Below, in pieces: positions 26,557 to 33,917 of a stretch of 64,000 bases of DNA (position 1 is its first letter; each line of letters opens with the position of its first letter). The translations under genes were made by a program, and so were the position numbers. Source of the stretch: Sva-07 sp963829585 (GTDB lineage Bacteria; Actinomycetota; Acidimicrobiia; Acidimicrobiales; Ilumatobacteraceae); the NCBI GenBank assembly GCA_963829585.1, contig CAWHJD010000029.1:62001-126000 (forward strand), read 5' to 3'. The notes beneath the pieces were generated by a model, which was not told the origin of the DNA, did not search any database, and worked only from the letters and a program-made list of their open reading frames with translations.

Positions 26557-26562
26557 ACGGTA
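26557..26562 (-). promoter_or_regulatory. Leaderless -10 element (TACCGT) of the PhyH gene
   Basis: On the minus strand TACCGT is followed by seven bases and the ATG at 26549. It abuts the hairpin at 26563-26603, so a protein bound there could control this promoter. Confidence 0.5.
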
Positions 26563-26603
26563 CCGAACCGTCACGCGGTGCCTGGCACGGTGTGACGGTT
26601 CGG
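26563..26603. repeat. Quasi-palindrome in the PhyH/ABC divergent promoter region
   Basis: CCGAACCGTCAC (26563-26574) pairs perfectly with GTGACGGTTCGG (26592-26603), and the GC-rich interior continues with few mismatches almost to the centre. On the minus strand it contains CCGTCACACCGTGCC, which recurs at 30194 and partly at 31191. It may be an operator or a member of a second small repeat family. Confidence 0.6.
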
Positions 26604-26605
26604 AG

Positions 26606-27568
26606 GTGCGAGACTCGGCCGTCGTGACGTCGATCATCGAGACTCGGGGGCTGGTGATGCAGTTCCCTTCGACGAGGGCACTCGACCAACTCGACGTCTC
26701 GATCCCGAACGGGGTCACGGGGCTCGTCGGGGCGAACGGCGCCGGCAAGACGACACTGATCTCACTCGTGCTCGGCCTCCTGAAGCCGACCACCGGGTCG
26801 ATCTCGGTGCTCGGCCTCGACCCCGACTCGGACGGGCCAGAGCTGCGCGCGCTGATCGGTTACGGGCCCGAACGCAACGTCTTCCCCGACGATCTGCAGG
26901 CCTACGACTTCGTCCGCCACCTCGCGGAGGTGAAGGGTCTGCCGCGTGACGAAGCCCGGAGCAGGGCATCGGATTCGCTGTACCTGGTGGGGCTCGGCGA
27001 GGAACGCTTCCGGGCACTCGGCACGATGTCGACCGGTCAACGCCAACGGGTGAAGCTCGCCCAGGCGATCGCCGCCGACCCGCGACTGATCGTGCTCGAC
27101 GAACCAACGGACGGGCTCGACCCCGTGCAGCGCGACGAGATGCTCAACATCATCGTGCAGGTCAACCGTGACTTCGGGATCGACGTGATGCTGTCATCGC
27201 ACGTGCTCGAGGAGGTCGAGCGGGTCTGCGACCACGTCGTCGCACTGGCCGAGGGTCGCCTCGTGGCACAGGGTTCCATGGCCGAACTCGCCGGTGCGTC
27301 GGGAGGCATCGAGCTCGAACTCGTCGAGCTCCCCGATCGGCCCACCTCCATCGACGACGTGGCAGCACTGCTCACCGCGGCGGGCGCAGGCGTCCGACGA
27401 TCGGGTGCGACGTTGTCCGTGGTGGGCATGCCCGACGACGATCTGTTCGACCTCGCTGCACAGTCGGTCGTCCGCTCCGGTGCCCGGATCCGCAGGCTCG
27501 GCCAGCACCGCCGCTCGCTCGACGACATCTTCGCCGGCCCGTCGACGAATGGATCGGTGCCGTCGTGA
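26606..27568 (+). CDS. ABC transporter ATP-binding protein, first pair
   Basis: 320-residue ABC ATPase. Walker A is GANGAGKTT, the signature is STGQRQRVKLAQAI, Walker B is LIVLDEPTDGLD and the H-loop is SSHVLEEVERVCDHVV. The DrrA/CcmA-type C-terminal extension is present. The start may be the GTG at 26606 or a second GTG at 26624; neither has a clear ribosome site or -10 element. It overlaps the permease gene by four bases. With the next three genes it makes two ATPase-permease pairs. Confidence 0.88.
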   Translation: MRDSAVVTSIIETRGLVMQFPSTRALDQLDVSIPNGVTGLVGANGAGKTTLISLVLGLLKPTTGSISVLGLDPDSDGPELRALIGYGPERNVFPDDLQAYDFVRHLAEVKGLPRDEARSRASDSLYLVGLGEERFRALGTMSTGQRQRVKLAQAIAADPRLIVLDEPTDGLDPVQRDEMLNIIVQVNRDFGIDVMLSSHVLEEVERVCDHVVALAEGRLVAQGSMAELAGASGGIELELVELPDRPTSIDDVAALLTAAGAGVRRSGATLSVVGMPDDDLFDLAAQSVVRSGARIRRLGQHRRSLDDIFAGPSTNGSVPS

Positions 27569-28440
27569 GCGGCCGCGGCGACGCACAAATCGTCGAGCGG
27601 GGTTTCCAGCGGTACGAGGGCCGCCGGTCCGGTGTCCCCGGCGCCATCCGCAGCGTCAGTTGGGAGGGCATCCGAGCGACGCTCGGGCTCGGTCGCCCGG
27701 CCCGCACGAAGATCTTCCCGGTGATCGCCGTCGTCATCGCGTACCTGCCGGCGATCGTCTTCGTCGGAATTGCCGTGCTGATCCCCGGCGACATCCTCGA
27801 TCCGGAGGAGGTCGCCGACTATCCCGGCTACTACGGATTCATCATCCTCGCGATCGTGCTGTTCACAGCGCTCGTCGCGCCCGAGGTGCTCGTGTCCGAC
27901 CGCCGCAACGGGATGCTGGCCATGTACCTGTCGACGCCGCTCGACCGGCGTACCTATCTCGTCGCGAAGGCCGTCGCGGTGATCTCCACACTGGGGCTCG
28001 TCACGCTCGGCCCACCCGTGCTGTTGCTGATCGGTTACACGGTCGAAGGCGTGGGTCCCGACGGCGTGGGCGGCTGGCTCTGGACCCTCGTGCGGATCAT
28101 GCTCTCCGGCGTGGCGATCTCGGCTGCGCTCGCGGCGGTGTCGATGGCCGCGTCGAGCCTCACCGATCGTCGTGCGTTCGCCGCGATCGGCATCGTGCTG
28201 CTCGTGCTGGCGTCGCCGATCCTCGCGACCGCTCTCGTCGAGGGCGCCGACCTGTCGGCGTCGCTGCGGCTCATCGACATCTCGACGATGCCGTTCGAGC
28301 TGGTCTTCCGCATCTTCGATCAGCCCGGCAACTTCCCCGAGCTGTCGACGTGGAGCGTCCTGCTCAGCAACATCGTGTGGACCCTCGGCGGTGTCGCCGT
28401 GGTGTGGTGGCGTTACTCGAAGCTGGTGATCGCACGATGA
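27565..28440 (+). CDS. ABC transporter permease, first pair
   Basis: 291-residue integral membrane protein of the ABC-2 type. About six hydrophobic segments are visible, the first near TKIFPVIAVVIAYLPAIVFV, with the conserved loop VLVSDRRNGMLAMYLSTPLDRRTYLVAK that lies before the core helices in ABC-2 permeases. GTG start overlaps the upstream stop and its own stop overlaps the next ATG. It should form the membrane channel for the preceding ATPase; whether it exports a compound or signals stress is unknown. Confidence 0.8.
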   Translation: MSGRGDAQIVERGFQRYEGRRSGVPGAIRSVSWEGIRATLGLGRPARTKIFPVIAVVIAYLPAIVFVGIAVLIPGDILDPEEVADYPGYYGFIILAIVLFTALVAPEVLVSDRRNGMLAMYLSTPLDRRTYLVAKAVAVISTLGLVTLGPPVLLLIGYTVEGVGPDGVGGWLWTLVRIMLSGVAISAALAAVSMAASSLTDRRAFAAIGIVLLVLASPILATALVEGADLSASLRLIDISTMPFELVFRIFDQPGNFPELSTWSVLLSNIVWTLGGVAVVWWRYSKLVIAR

Positions 28441-29438
28441 GCGAACTGCCCCCACCGGCTGCGGCGTTCCCACCGCCGGTCCCGGTCGGCGGCGCGTCGA
28501 CGCCCCCGTCGCCGTCGCCGTTGACCGGCATGATCGCCGTCAACGCCGTCTCGAAATACTTCGGCTCGGTCGTCGCCGTGAGCGATGTCAGCTTCGCGGT
28601 GAACGGCGGCGTCACTGCGCTCCTCGGTCCGAACGGCGCCGGCAAGTCGACGCTGTTCCGCATGCTGTGTGGACTGACGCCGCCCTCGCGCGGCTCGGTC
28701 GACGTGCTCGGATTCGACCCACGTGACGACCGTGACGTGCGCGGGCGCCTGTCGTTGGTCCCCCAGCAGGATGCACTGTTCGACCATCTGAGTGCGTCGT
28801 CGTTCGTCGAGTTCGCGGCGCGCACGCACGGCGTGGCCGATCCGGAGCACGCCGCCGCTCGTGCGCTGGCGATGGTCGAGCTCTCCGACGTCGGCCCCAA
28901 GCCGGTGGGTCAGTTCTCCAAGGGGATGCGCCAACGCGTCAAGGTGGCATCGGCGCTCGTGAACGATCCCGAGGTGTTGATCCTCGACGAGCCGCTCACG
29001 GGACTCGACCCGGTCCAGCGGCGCAACATGATCGCGCTGTTCCACCAGCTCGGCGACGAGGGTCGGTGCGTCCTCGTGTCGAGCCATGTGCTCGACGAGG
29101 TGGCGAAGCTGGGATCGCGCGTGCTCGTGATCGCGCAGGGTCGCCTGGTGGCCAGCGGCGACTATCGGGATCTGCGCGAGCTCATGGACGACCGCGCGCA
29201 CCGGATTCGAGTCGGCGCGTCGGATCCTCGACGGCTGGCTGCGGCCCTGGTCGAGCGCGGGCTCGTCAGCGGCGTGTCGATCGACGCCCGCAACGTCATG
29301 GTCGACACGCTCGACGTCGACGCGTTCGGCCGTCAACTGGCGTCGGTGAGTGTGGAGCTCGGTGTGCGGCTCACCGAGGTCAGCCCGCTCGACGACGACC
29401 TCGAATCGGTGTTCCGGTACCTGGTGGAGGGCCGATGA
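28437..29438 (+). CDS. ABC transporter ATP-binding protein, second pair
   Basis: 333-residue ABC ATPase preceded by a Pro-rich N-terminal stretch of about 30 residues. Walker A is GPNGAGKST, the signature is FSKGMRQRVKVASAL, Walker B is VLILDEPLTGLD and the H-loop is VSSHVLDEV. The C-terminal extension has about 100 residues. It overlaps both neighbours by four bases. The sequence is only moderately like the first ATPase, so the two pairs are probably an old duplication that may act as one heteromeric complex. Confidence 0.88.
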   Translation: MSELPPPAAAFPPPVPVGGASTPPSPSPLTGMIAVNAVSKYFGSVVAVSDVSFAVNGGVTALLGPNGAGKSTLFRMLCGLTPPSRGSVDVLGFDPRDDRDVRGRLSLVPQQDALFDHLSASSFVEFAARTHGVADPEHAAARALAMVELSDVGPKPVGQFSKGMRQRVKVASALVNDPEVLILDEPLTGLDPVQRRNMIALFHQLGDEGRCVLVSSHVLDEVAKLGSRVLVIAQGRLVASGDYRDLRELMDDRAHRIRVGASDPRRLAAALVERGLVSGVSIDARNVMVDTLDVDAFGRQLASVSVELGVRLTEVSPLDDDLESVFRYLVEGR

Positions 29439-30193
29439 CGGAACTCCGGAACCCGGCGACACCGAGCCATCGTCACGTCGCGCCCGGTGCAGCGATCGGC
29501 CTGTCCTATCAGGTCGTGCTCCGACAGCTCGCGAGTCGCGGTCGGATCATCGGGCTGTCACTGCTCGCGCTGATCGCGCCGCTGTCGGGTTGGGCGCTCG
29601 GGAGCGCCGACGCGTCGCTGGACGACGCGGTCCGCCTGGTCGCCGGGGTCGGTCTCGGATTGGTCCTGCCGGTCGTGTCGCTCGTGTTCGGTGGCGCCGC
29701 ACTGGGTGATCTCCGCGAGGACAAGACGCTCGTCTACCTGTGGCTGCGACCGATGGACCGCTGGCCGATCGTCGTCGGTGCCGCGTTGGCGGCCGGCACA
29801 CTCGCAGCGCCGATCACGATCGTCTCGATCGTCGCGGCGGCGATCCTGACCGGGGCCGGCAACGGGATCGTGTTGGGCACGGTCCTGGCGACGGTGGTGG
29901 GCCTCGTCGCGTACGTGTGCGTGTTCACGCTGTTGGGTGTGTGGCTGAAGCGGTTCATCGTGTGGGGCCTCGCGTACATCCTCATCTGGGAGGGCTTCAT
30001 CGCTCAGGCCGGCGCCGGTGTCGCACGAGTGGCGCTGCGCAAGTACACCCGCTCGATCCTGGTCGAGCGAACCGGCGTCGATCTGGAGCTGGCCGACTTC
30101 TCGATTGTGATGGGCGTGGTCGTCCCGGTCGCCGTGGCGCTCAGCGCACTCGCCGTCGCCGCGTGGCGTCTGTCGAACCAGGACATCGACTGA
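29435..30193 (+). CDS. ABC transporter permease, second pair
   Basis: 252-residue membrane protein with about six hydrophobic segments. The segment GDLREDKTLVYLWLRPMDRWPIVVG corresponds in place and character to the cytoplasmic loop of the first permease. ATG overlaps the second ATPase stop. It is the last gene of the four-gene operon and is followed directly by a hairpin element at 30194-30224. Confidence 0.78.
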   Translation: MTELRNPATPSHRHVAPGAAIGLSYQVVLRQLASRGRIIGLSLLALIAPLSGWALGSADASLDDAVRLVAGVGLGLVLPVVSLVFGGAALGDLREDKTLVYLWLRPMDRWPIVVGAALAAGTLAAPITIVSIVAAAILTGAGNGIVLGTVLATVVGLVAYVCVFTLLGVWLKRFIVWGLAYILIWEGFIAQAGAGVARVALRKYTRSILVERTGVDLELADFSIVMGVVVPVAVALSALAVAAWRLSNQDID

Positions 30194-30224
30194 CCGTCAC
30201 ACCGTGCCGGGTCAAACGTGACGG
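30194..30224. repeat. CCGTCAC...GTGACGG hairpin, upstream of the LLM gene
   Basis: CCGTCAC (30194-30200) and GTGACGG (30218-30224) are perfect 7-base arms. The right part GCCGGGTCAAACGTGACG matches the element at 31191-31235 in 17 of 18 positions. It begins directly after the permease stop. Confidence 0.6.
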
Positions 30225-30260
30225 AGTCGACGTGAGAACTGGATCGGTTCGGCGCGGTTC

Positions 30261-30266
30261 TAGCCT
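30261..30266 (+). promoter_or_regulatory. Leaderless -10 element (TAGCCT) of the LLM gene
   Basis: TAGCCT followed by GACGGC and the GTG at 30273, making the gene a separate transcript from the ABC operon. Confidence 0.6.
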
Positions 30267-30272
30267 GACGGC

Positions 30273-31190
30273 GTGACGAGACCGCTGCGCATCGGACATC
30301 AGTTGTCGGGACGTGTCGAGGGGTCGCCGATCGAGACCGCTCGCCGCGCGGAGGAACTCGGCTTCGACATCGTGCTCGCTGCCGATCATGTCGGCAACGG
30401 GATGTCGCCCCTGCCGACCCTTGCAGCGATTGCCACCGCCACGACCACGATCCGTCTCGGGACCCTGGTGCTCAACAACGACATGCGCAACCCGGTACAA
30501 CTCGCCTGGGAGGTGGCATCGATCGATGCGCTGTCGGGCGGTCGATTCGAACTCGGCCTCGGGGCGGGCCACACGCCCCAGGAGTACGCGGCCACCGGCA
30601 TCGAGCGTTCGGCGCCCGCTGTCCGCAAGCAACGGCTCGCCGAGAGTGTCGAGATCGTTCGCGCCCTGCTGGACGGCGAGACGGTGGATCACACCGGCGA
30701 GCACTATCGGATCGAACGCGCTCACATCGATCGATCGACCCAACCGCATCTCCCGATCCTCGTGGGCGGCAACGGCGAGGCGCTGCTCACCCATGCCGGT
30801 GCCCACGCCGACATCGTCGGACTACAGGGCCTCGGACGCACCCTCGAGGACGGTCATCGTCACGCGGTCGACTGGCGCACCACCCGACTCGACCGCCAGA
30901 TCGAGCAGGTCCGCACCGGAGCCGACGTACGTTTCGACGACGTGTCGTTCAACGCGCTCGTCCAGATCGTGCAGATCACCGATGATCGCCAGCGAGCGCT
31001 GGAGACGATCTGCGAACGGGTGGAGGGGCTCACGATGGCCGACGCCGAGAGCACGCCGTACCTGCTCGTCGGCACCGTCGAGGAGATCGTGCTCCACATG
31101 CTGACCTGCAACGAACGGTGGGGTATCAACTACTTCGCGGTACGCGAACTCGACGACTTCGTGCCGGTCCTCGAGGCCCTGGGTCGCTGA
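30273..31190 (+). CDS. LLM class F420-dependent oxidoreductase
   Basis: 305-residue luciferase-like monooxygenase fold. Features are RRAEELGFDIVLAADHVG, the TIRLGTLVLNNDMRNPV strand-loop and GGRFELGLGAGHTPQEY, which is the segment typical of F420-dependent LLM enzymes in actinobacteria. The likely cofactor is F420 rather than FMN, judged only from this similarity. Substrate unknown. The gene is bracketed by two copies of a small hairpin repeat, 30194-30224 and 31191-31235. Confidence 0.85.
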   Translation: MTRPLRIGHQLSGRVEGSPIETARRAEELGFDIVLAADHVGNGMSPLPTLAAIATATTTIRLGTLVLNNDMRNPVQLAWEVASIDALSGGRFELGLGAGHTPQEYAATGIERSAPAVRKQRLAESVEIVRALLDGETVDHTGEHYRIERAHIDRSTQPHLPILVGGNGEALLTHAGAHADIVGLQGLGRTLEDGHRHAVDWRTTRLDRQIEQVRTGADVRFDDVSFNALVQIVQITDDRQRALETICERVEGLTMADAESTPYLLVGTVEEIVLHMLTCNERWGINYFAVRELDDFVPVLEALGR

Positions 31191-31235
31191 AACGTCACAC
31201 CGCACGTTCACGCCGGCCGGGTCGAACGTGACGTT
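31191..31235. repeat. AACGTCAC...GTGACGTT hairpin, downstream of the LLM gene
   Basis: AACGTCAC (31191-31198) and GTGACGTT (31228-31235) are perfect 8-base arms starting directly after the LLM stop. It shares CGTCACACCG and GCCGGGTCGAACGTGACG with the upstream copy. It ends 12 bases before the stop of the convergent reductase gene, so it probably also acts as terminator. Confidence 0.6.
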
Positions 31236-31247
31236 CGACGGCCCGGA

Positions 31248-32471
31248 TCAGGCGGCCGCGCGGGTCCTGCGCAGGATGGGGTCGGCGAGGCCCAGGGTCT
31301 TGTCGGCGATCTTCATCACCCGGCCGGCCGCCCCGGGCGTGGTGTTGTCGACGAGGTTGCCCATCACCGCGAGGGTGATGTTGGCGATCGCATCGGTGCT
31401 CACCGACAGGCGCAGGCCCGGTCGCAGGATCCACGGGTGTCCGATCAGGAAGGAGAACCGGCGACCGGTGCGGAGGAATCCGTCGAAACGCTCGCCGACC
31501 AGTTCGTCGTAGCGCGCCGGGGCCGTGGCCGGATCGGCGAGGAAGAGGTCGGCGGCGAGCATGCCCGACTCGAGCCCGTAGTCGATGCCCTCACCGTTCA
31601 TCGGGTTCACGAGTCCGGCCGCGTCGCCGATCGCCACCCAACCCGGGCCATGTCGACGTTGCGTCGACATCGGCAGACGCCACGCCCGCGGACGTTCGAG
31701 GTTGGGGCCGAGATCCCAGTCGTCGCGCACGAGGTGGCGGTACGACTCGAGCAGAGTGTTCAGGTTGAGCTTCTTGAAGCCCTTCATCGTCGACAGCGCG
31801 CCGACGCCGATGTTGACCGTTCCGTCGCCCGCCGGGAACATCCAGCCGTATCCGGGAATCGCTGTGCCGTTCTCGTCGCGCAGTGACAGGCACGCTTCGA
31901 GATGGGCGTCGGTGTGGCGGGGCGTGGCCGCATAGGTACGGATGGCGAGCCCGAACGGTTCGTCGGGGACGCGTTCGGCGCCGAGCATGCGAGCGACGCT
32001 GCCCTGGGCGCCGGCGGCGACGACGGTGAGGCCGGCCTCCACGGTGCGGCCGTTCGCGACGACGCCGGTGACCCGGCCGCTCTCGATGACGGGTGTGGCT
32101 TCGGTCTCGTAGACGAGTTCGGCGCCGGCCTCGGCGGCGGCATCCATGAGCGCGGCGTCGAGGCGTCGGCGGGGCCAGACCGCACCGTGGTCGGGGAAGC
32201 GATCGGTGGTCGGCCAGTCGAGTTCGCGCACCTGTTTGCCGGCGATCATCCGCAGGCCGCGGATGTAATGGGCGTCGTCGAGTGGGATCTTCAGTTCGTT
32301 CAGGGCGCCGACGGCACGTGGGGTGAGGCCGTCACCGCAGACCTTGTCGCGTCCGTGGGCGCCCTTCTCGAACACGACCACACGCGCGCCGGATCGGGCG
32401 GCCTGAATGGCCGTCGCGGCGCCCGCGGGCCCGGCGCCGATCACGGCGATGTCGACTCGTTCGGAACTCAC
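31248..32471 (-). CDS. Geranylgeranyl reductase family FAD-dependent oxidoreductase
   Basis: 407-residue FAD enzyme. The dinucleotide fold is DIAVIGAGPAGAATAIQAA, followed by the family motif KVCGDGLTPRAV and GDAAGLVNPMNGEGIDYGLESG, the flavin-contacting GD motif. These define the geranylgeranyl reductase group, which reduces isoprenoid side chains; the actinobacterial menaquinone reductase MenJ belongs here. The GTG at 32471 was chosen because it precedes the Rossmann strand by the usual few residues. Single transcript, with hairpin copy 3 upstream. Whether the substrate is menaquinone or a polyprenyl lipid is unknown. Confidence 0.85.
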   Translation of the reverse strand: MSSERVDIAVIGAGPAGAATAIQAARSGARVVVFEKGAHGRDKVCGDGLTPRAVGALNELKIPLDDAHYIRGLRMIAGKQVRELDWPTTDRFPDHGAVWPRRRLDAALMDAAAEAGAELVYETEATPVIESGRVTGVVANGRTVEAGLTVVAAGAQGSVARMLGAERVPDEPFGLAIRTYAATPRHTDAHLEACLSLRDENGTAIPGYGWMFPAGDGTVNIGVGALSTMKGFKKLNLNTLLESYRHLVRDDWDLGPNLERPRAWRLPMSTQRRHGPGWVAIGDAAGLVNPMNGEGIDYGLESGMLAADLFLADPATAPARYDELVGERFDGFLRTGRRFSFLIGHPWILRPGLRLSVSTDAIANITLAVMGNLVDNTTPGAAGRVMKIADKTLGLADPILRRTRAAA

Positions 32472-32550
32472 GGCCCCAACGCTGCCGGAACCGGCCGTGA
32501 AAAGCACCGTCGTGCGCCCGACGTCACCCCGCTGACCAACCCCGCCGAGC

Positions 32551-32602
32551 TGTTTGCGTGACAGTTCCGTTGGCCCGTCCCAACCGAAATGTCACGCAAA
32601 CA
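32551..32602. repeat. 52-base intergenic hairpin element, copy 3
   Basis: Left arm TGTTTGCGTGAC pairs perfectly with right arm GTCACGCAAACA over 12 bases, then GTTGG and CCAAC close a CCCGTC loop. Compared with copies 1 and 2 the outermost pair has changed from G-C to T-A on both sides, a compensatory change. A G-rich flank follows (32608-32622). It lies downstream of the nitronate monooxygenase gene. Confidence 0.8.
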
Positions 32603-32622
32603 GAACTGGGGCGGGGGGAGGG

Positions 32623-33768
32623 TCAGTACTCGAGTTGCTTGGCGAGGGACTCGACGGCGTCGATGAACTCGGTGACCATGTCCATCACGACCTGGCCGGC
32701 CGACTTGGGCTGGTTCATCGTGCCGACGATCTGGCCGACGAAGTAGTTCGCCAGCTTCTCGGCGCCGGAGCCGTGCGTGTACGCGGCCCGGTTGATCCGC
32801 GCCTGGGCCTCGTTGGTGAGGATCGGCTGCAGGGGCATGCCCAGTGGATCGGGTGTGTCGGGACGATCCCACTCCTCGGTCCAGGCGGACTTCAGCATCC
32901 GGGCGGGCTTGCCCGTGAGCGAACGTGAGCGGATCGTGTCGGCTGACGTCGCAGCGAGGAACTTCTGCTTGACCACGGGATGGGTCTCGGCCTCGTCGGT
33001 GGTCAACCACACCGACCCGCACCACACTCCTTGCGCGCCGAGCGCCATCGCCGCGGCCATCTGGCGCCCGCGACCGATGCCACCCGCCCCGAGCACCGGG
33101 ATGTCGACGGCGTCGACGATCTCGGGGATGAGCACCATGGAACCGATCTCGCCCGTGTGTCCGCCGGCCTCGGCGCCCTGGGCGATGATGATGTCGACGC
33201 CCGCCGCCTGGTGACGTTCGGCGTGCTGCGGTCGCCCGGCCAGTGCACCGATGAGCCGGCCCTCCTCCTTGACGCGGTCGATGAGGAACTGCGGTGGTGG
33301 CCCGAGAGCATTCGCCACGAACGCCGTCCTGTGGGCCAGCGAGATCTCCAACTGGGGCCCCGCGGCGGCTGCGCTGAACGGCGCGACCCCGTTGTGACCG
33401 GCCGTCGACCGACCGCTCGAGCGTTCCTCGTCCGGCGGGAACTCCGGCACGTCGTAGCGCCGCAGGATGTCGTCGACGAACGCGCGGTGCGTGTCGGGGA
33501 TCAACGCCCGGATGTCGTCGAGCGTGTAGCCGCCGCCCTCGTCGCCCGCGTACTTCGCCGGCACGATCAGGTCGACGCCGTACGGCCGGTCGCCGATCTC
33601 GGCCTCGATCCAGGCCAGGTCGATCTCGAGCTGCTCGGGTGAATGGGCGACGGCCCCGAGTACTCCGAGACCTCCCGCCTTCGACACGGCAGCGACGACG
33701 TCACGGCAGTGGCTGAAGGCGAAAATGGGGAACTCGATCCCCAGCATGTCGGTGGCGGCGGTCTTCAT
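32623..33768 (-). CDS. Nitronate monooxygenase (2-nitropropane dioxygenase) family protein
   Basis: 381-residue FMN-dependent TIM-barrel. Diagnostic parts are FPIFAFSHCRDVVAAVSKAGGLGVLGA at the N-terminus, VDIIIAQGAEAGGHTGEIGS with the His of the active site, and VLGAGGIGRGRQMAAAMALGAQGVWCG for phosphate binding. The N-terminal half is longer than in short NMOs, with an insertion around residues 95-130. The ATG at 33768 has AGGAG six bases upstream, a clear Shine-Dalgarno, in contrast to its leaderless neighbours. It may also be an enoyl reductase-like paralogue; substrate unproven. Confidence 0.85.
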   Translation of the reverse strand: MKTAATDMLGIEFPIFAFSHCRDVVAAVSKAGGLGVLGAVAHSPEQLEIDLAWIEAEIGDRPYGVDLIVPAKYAGDEGGGYTLDDIRALIPDTHRAFVDDILRRYDVPEFPPDEERSSGRSTAGHNGVAPFSAAAAGPQLEISLAHRTAFVANALGPPPQFLIDRVKEEGRLIGALAGRPQHAERHQAAGVDIIIAQGAEAGGHTGEIGSMVLIPEIVDAVDIPVLGAGGIGRGRQMAAAMALGAQGVWCGSVWLTTDEAETHPVVKQKFLAATSADTIRSRSLTGKPARMLKSAWTEEWDRPDTPDPLGMPLQPILTNEAQARINRAAYTHGSGAEKLANYFVGQIVGTMNQPKSAGQVVMDMVTEFIDAVESLAKQLEY

Positions 33769-33917
33769 CGATCTCTCCTGACGCGGCACGGCGGCGGTCC
33801 GCTGGGCTCGTTGCCATTCTGGCTCCTGCGCGTCGTGCCTCACGAAGCCGCCCGAGCCCCTACGATGTTGGCCGCCGGCACTCGCCGGCCACAACTGAAA
33901 CCAGGAAGTGATATCTC

